From: Allacma fusca
Lineage: Eukaryota > Arthropoda > Collembola > Symphypleona > Sminthuridae
Reading direction: 5' to 3'
Length of the DNA: 64,000 bases
Assembly: GCA_947179485.1 (NCBI GenBank)
Contig: OX359245.1
Coordinates: 2,771,001-2,835,000 of the forward strand
Shown here: one piece after another, positions 61,001-64,000 of the stretch
Position numbering within the stretch: the stretch's first letter is position 1
How the letters are laid out: every line of letters begins with the position of its first letter
Made by a program: the position numbers and the translations under genes
The notes under the pieces: generated by a model
What the model was told of the DNA's origin: nothing
The model's database searches: none
What the model saw: the letters and a program-made list of their open reading frames with translations, nothing else

Positions 61001-63727
61001 ACTCAATCAATGGAAATCTTCGGTAATTTTTCAAATGTCAATTCTCTACATGGTTCTTGTAACGGCATAACAAGCATCAAAATCAAAGAAAGAGTTCTAG
61101 AACAAAGTCGGCACCATTCGGTTCTTAAGAATGTAGAAAACATACCAAAACTGCTGCTCGTTTCGATAACGTACTTGACAAAACTCATTCCATTGAAATC
61201 TTCTGTAATTTTCCAAATGTTAATTTTCTACATGGTTCTTGTAACCGCATTGAGAACACCAAAATCGAAGAAAGGGTTCTACAACATCTTTCTTACAAAT
61301 CTCTATTGAAGCAAGTTGAAAATGGGCCAAAACTGCAACTCTTTCCAAGAACGTATTTGAAAAAACCCAAGCCTTTTAAATCTTTCGAGTGTTTTGAAAC
61401 GAAGATTTTCAACATGGTTCTTGTAACGGCATGACAAACATCAAAATCGAAAATAGGGTTCTAGATCAAAGTCGGCACTAATCATTCCGTAAGAGTGTAG
61501 AAAACATACAAAAACTACTGCTGCTTCGAGACTGTACTAGACAAAACTCATTCCTTTGAAATCTTCTGTAACTTTTCAAATGTCAATTTTCTACATGGTT
61601 CTTAAAACGGCATAACAAACATCAAAATAAAAAAAAGTGTTCTAAATCCAAGTCGACACTAATCGGTTTGCAAGAGTGTAGAAAACATGCAGAACCTGCT
61701 GCTCCTTTCGACACTGTACTAGACAAATCTCATTTCATTGAAATTTTCTGTAATTTTTCAAATGTCAATTTTCAACAAAGTTTTTGTAACGGCATGACAA
61801 ACATCAAAACCGAAGAAAGGGTTCTAGTAAAAAGTCGGCACTAACCACTCGGGAAGAGTTTATCAAATATGCAAAAACTGCTGCTCCATTCGAGACTGCA
61901 CTAGACAAAACTCATTCAATGGAAATCTTCGGTAATTTTTCAAATGTCAATTCTCTACATGGTTCTTGTAACGGCATAACAAGCATCGAAATCAAAGAAA
62001 GAGTTCTAGAACAAAGTCGGCACTATTCGGTTCTTAAGAGTGTAGAAAACATGCCAAAACTGCTGCTCGTTTCGATAACGTACTTGACAAAACTCATTCC
62101 ATTGAAATCTTCTGTAATTTTCAAAATGTTAATTTTCTACATGGTTCTTGTAACCGCATTGAGAACACCAAAATCGAAGAAAGGGTTCTAGAACATCTTT
62201 CTTACAAATCTCTATTGAAGCAAGTTGAAAATGGGCCAAAACTGCTACTCCTTCCAAGAGCACATTTGAAAAAACCCAAGCCTTTGAAATCTTTCGTATG
62301 TTTTAAAACGAAGATTTTCAACATGGTTCTTGTAACGGCATGACAAACATCAAAATCGAAAATAGGGTTCTAGATCAAAGTCGGCACTAATCATTCCGTA
62401 AGAGTGTAGAAAACATACAAAAACTACTGCTGCTTCGAGACTGTACTAGACAAAACTCATTCCTTTGAAATCTTCTGTAACTTTTCAAATGTCAATTTTC
62501 TACATGGTTCTTAAAACGGCATAACAAACATCAAAATAAAAAAAAGTGTTCTAAATCCAAGTCGACACTAATCGGTTTGCAAGAGTGTAGAAAACATGCA
62601 GAACCTGCTGCTCCTTTCGACACTGTACTAGACAAATCTCATTTCATTGAAATTTTCTGTAATTTTTCAAATGTCAATTTTCAACAAAGTTTTTGTAACG
62701 CCATGACAAACATCAAAACCGAAGAAAGGGTTCTAGTAAAAAGTCGGCACTAACCACTCGGGAAGAGTTTATCAAATATGCAAAAACTGCTGCTCCATTC
62801 GAGACTGCACTAGACAAAACTCATTCAATGGAAATCTTCGGTAATTTTTCAAATGTCAATTCTCTACATGGTTCTTGTAACGGCATAACAAGCATCGAAA
62901 TCAAAGAAAGAGTTCTAGAACAAAGTCGGCACTATTCGGTTCTTAAGAGTGTAGAAAACATGCCAAAACTGCTGCTCGTTTCGATAACGTACTTGACAAA
63001 ACTCATTCCATTGAAATCTTCTGTAATTTTCAAAATGTTAATTTTCTACATGGTTCTTGTAACCGCATTGAGAACACCAAAATCGAAGAAAGGGTTCTAG
63101 AACATCTTTCTTACAAATCTCTATTGAAGCAAGTTGAAAATGGGCCAAAACTGCTACTCCTTCCAAGAGCACATTTGAAAAAACCCAAGCCTTTGAAATC
63201 TTTCGTATGTTTTAAAACGAAGATTTTCAACATGGTTCTTGTAACGGCATGACAAACATCAAAATCGAAAATAGGGTTCTAGATCAAAGTCGGCACTAAT
63301 CATTCCGTAAGAGTGTAGAAAACATACAAAAACTACTGCTGCTTCGAGACTGTACTAGACAAAACTCATTCCTTTGAAATCTTCTGTAACTTTTCAAATG
63401 TCAATTTTCTACATGGTTCTTAAAACGGCATAACAAACATCAAAATAAAAAAAAGTGTTCTAAATCCAAGTCGACACTAATCGGTTTGCAAGAGTGTAGA
63501 AAACATGCAGAACCTGCTGCTCCTTTCGACACTGTACTAGACAAATCTCATTTCATTGAAATTTTCTGTAATTTTTCAAATGTCAATTTTCAACAAAGTT
63601 TTTGTAACGCCATGACAAACATCAAAACCGAAGAAAGGGTTCTAGTAAAAAGTCGGCACTAACCACTCGGGAAGAGTTTATCAAATATGCAAAAACTGCT
63701 GCTCCATTCGAGACTGCACTAGACAAA
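61001..63727 (+). repeat. Three pentamer HORs of 909 bp
   Basis: HORs start at 61001, 61910 and 62819. All three have D monomers with AAAAGTGTTCTAAATCC and TTTGCAAGAGTG. The A of 61001 is a different class (CATCAAAATC, AAGAATGTAG, AACATACC). The other two are nearly identical. They share TTTTCAAAATG and GGTTCTAGAAC in B, which creates a stop that shortens the chance reading frame to 90 codons. The E before 62819 and the one before 63728 both have GTAACGCCATGAC. Confidence 0.88.
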
Positions 63728-64000
63728 ACTCATTCAATGGAAATCTTCGGTAATTTTTCAAATGTCAATTCTCTACATGGTTCTTGTAACGGCATAACAA
63801 GCATCGAAATCAAAGAAAGAGTTCTAGAACAAAGTCGGCACTATTCGGTTCTTAAGAGTGTAGAAAACATGCCAAAACTGCTGCTCGTTTCGATAACGTA
63901 CTTGACAAAACTCATTCCATTGAAATCTTCTGTAATTTTCCAAATGTTAATTTTCTACATGGTTCTTGTAACCGCATTGAGAACACCAAAATCGAAGAAA
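63728..64000 (+). repeat. Truncated right end: A plus partial B monomer
   Basis: A (63728-63909) is of the TTCTCTACATGG / AGCATCGAAATC class, as in the preceding HORs. B begins at 63910 with TTTTCCAAATG and is cut off by the window edge before the position where the two preceding copies have the GTTCTAGAAC change. The array continues to the right. Confidence 0.92.

Larger units (their letters stand above)
1..64000 (+). repeat. Satellite array with pentameric higher-order repeat, about 908 bp
   Basis: The entire window is tandemly repeated. The period is about 182 bp at monomer level and about 908 bp (range 906-911) at HOR level, with five monomer types in the order A-B-C-D-E. I place the monomer start at the ACTCATT-like heptamer that follows the conserved GACAAA. 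A monomers start at 67 positions from 337 to 63728. All copies lie in the same orientation, with no inversion, no unique sequence and no inserted mobile element. HOR copies differ by scattered substitutions and 1-2 base indels, while monomer types within a HOR differ far more. This organisation is typical of centromeric or pericentromeric satellite DNA, and the 181-183 bp monomer fits many plant centromeric families. The family name and the species are not recognised. The centromeric role is inference; the repeat structure is seen directly. Confidence 0.97.

Noticed and set aside
346..63100. Dozens of plus-strand frames of 90-119 codons and minus-strand frames of 60-97 codons as genes
   Set aside because: They recur only because the DNA repeats. 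Overlapping frames are open on both strands. Copies differ mainly by amino-acid changes and by stops. A and B are read in different frames, and nothing resembles a known protein domain.
1..64000. CRISPR array
   Set aside because: Repeats are about 182 bp with no short repeat/unique spacer alternation, and there are no cas genes.
1..64000. Arabidopsis-type 180-bp centromere satellite or another named plant family
   Set aside because: The monomer length fits, but the sequence does not match the Arabidopsis consensus as I remember it, and I cannot search. No family name is assigned.

Overview
The whole 64,000-base window is one uninterrupted tandem satellite array. I see no credible protein-coding gene, RNA gene, transposon or unique-sequence island. 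The basic unit is an AT-rich monomer of about 181-183 bp (two sampled 60-base lines are 32% and 38% GC). Five diverged monomer types, called A, B, C, D and E here, follow each other in fixed order and form a higher-order repeat (HOR) of about 908 bp. Every unit runs in the same direction. There are 67 A monomers and roughly 350 monomers in total. The sequence starts inside a D monomer and ends inside a B monomer, so neither edge of the array is in view.

The window suggests a nuclear chromosome of a eukaryote, most likely a centromeric or pericentromeric region. A nucleosome-scale monomer near 180 bp, HOR structure, strong local homogenisation and absence of genes are what plant centromeric satellites look like, but other eukaryotes have similar arrays. 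I do not recognise the monomer as a named family, so the taxon stays open.

Layout: (1) 1-15784, 908-911 bp pentamer HORs of several subtypes, arranged in partly repeated blocks of 4-5 HORs. (2) 15785-17601, two transitional HORs. (3) 17602-24138, a 12-monomer super-repeat of 2,179 bp in three tandem copies. (4) 24139-29584, a 15-monomer super-repeat of 2,723 bp in two copies. (5) 29585-40480, seven-monomer HORs (A-B-C-D-E-D-E) mixed with pentamers, including two pentamers rebuilt around a B/D hybrid monomer. (6) 40481-52278, pentamers interrupted at 43205-45927 by an 8-mer and a 7-mer that carry E/B and D/E hybrids. (7) 52279-60455, pentamers including a 2,725 bp super-repeat in two copies. 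(8) 60456-64000, a three-monomer unit and then a run of near-identical pentamers.

The biology visible here is array evolution by unequal exchange or conversion: whole-monomer gains and losses in register, hybrid monomers with mappable junctions, and private substitutions or small deletions shared by adjacent HORs. The recurring reading frames of 60-119 codons are by-products of the repeat. No new enzymatic or defence system is present. The most unusual items are the nested super-repeats, the clustering of all hybrid-monomer junctions in monomer bases 19-58, and two short palindromes specific to the A monomer.
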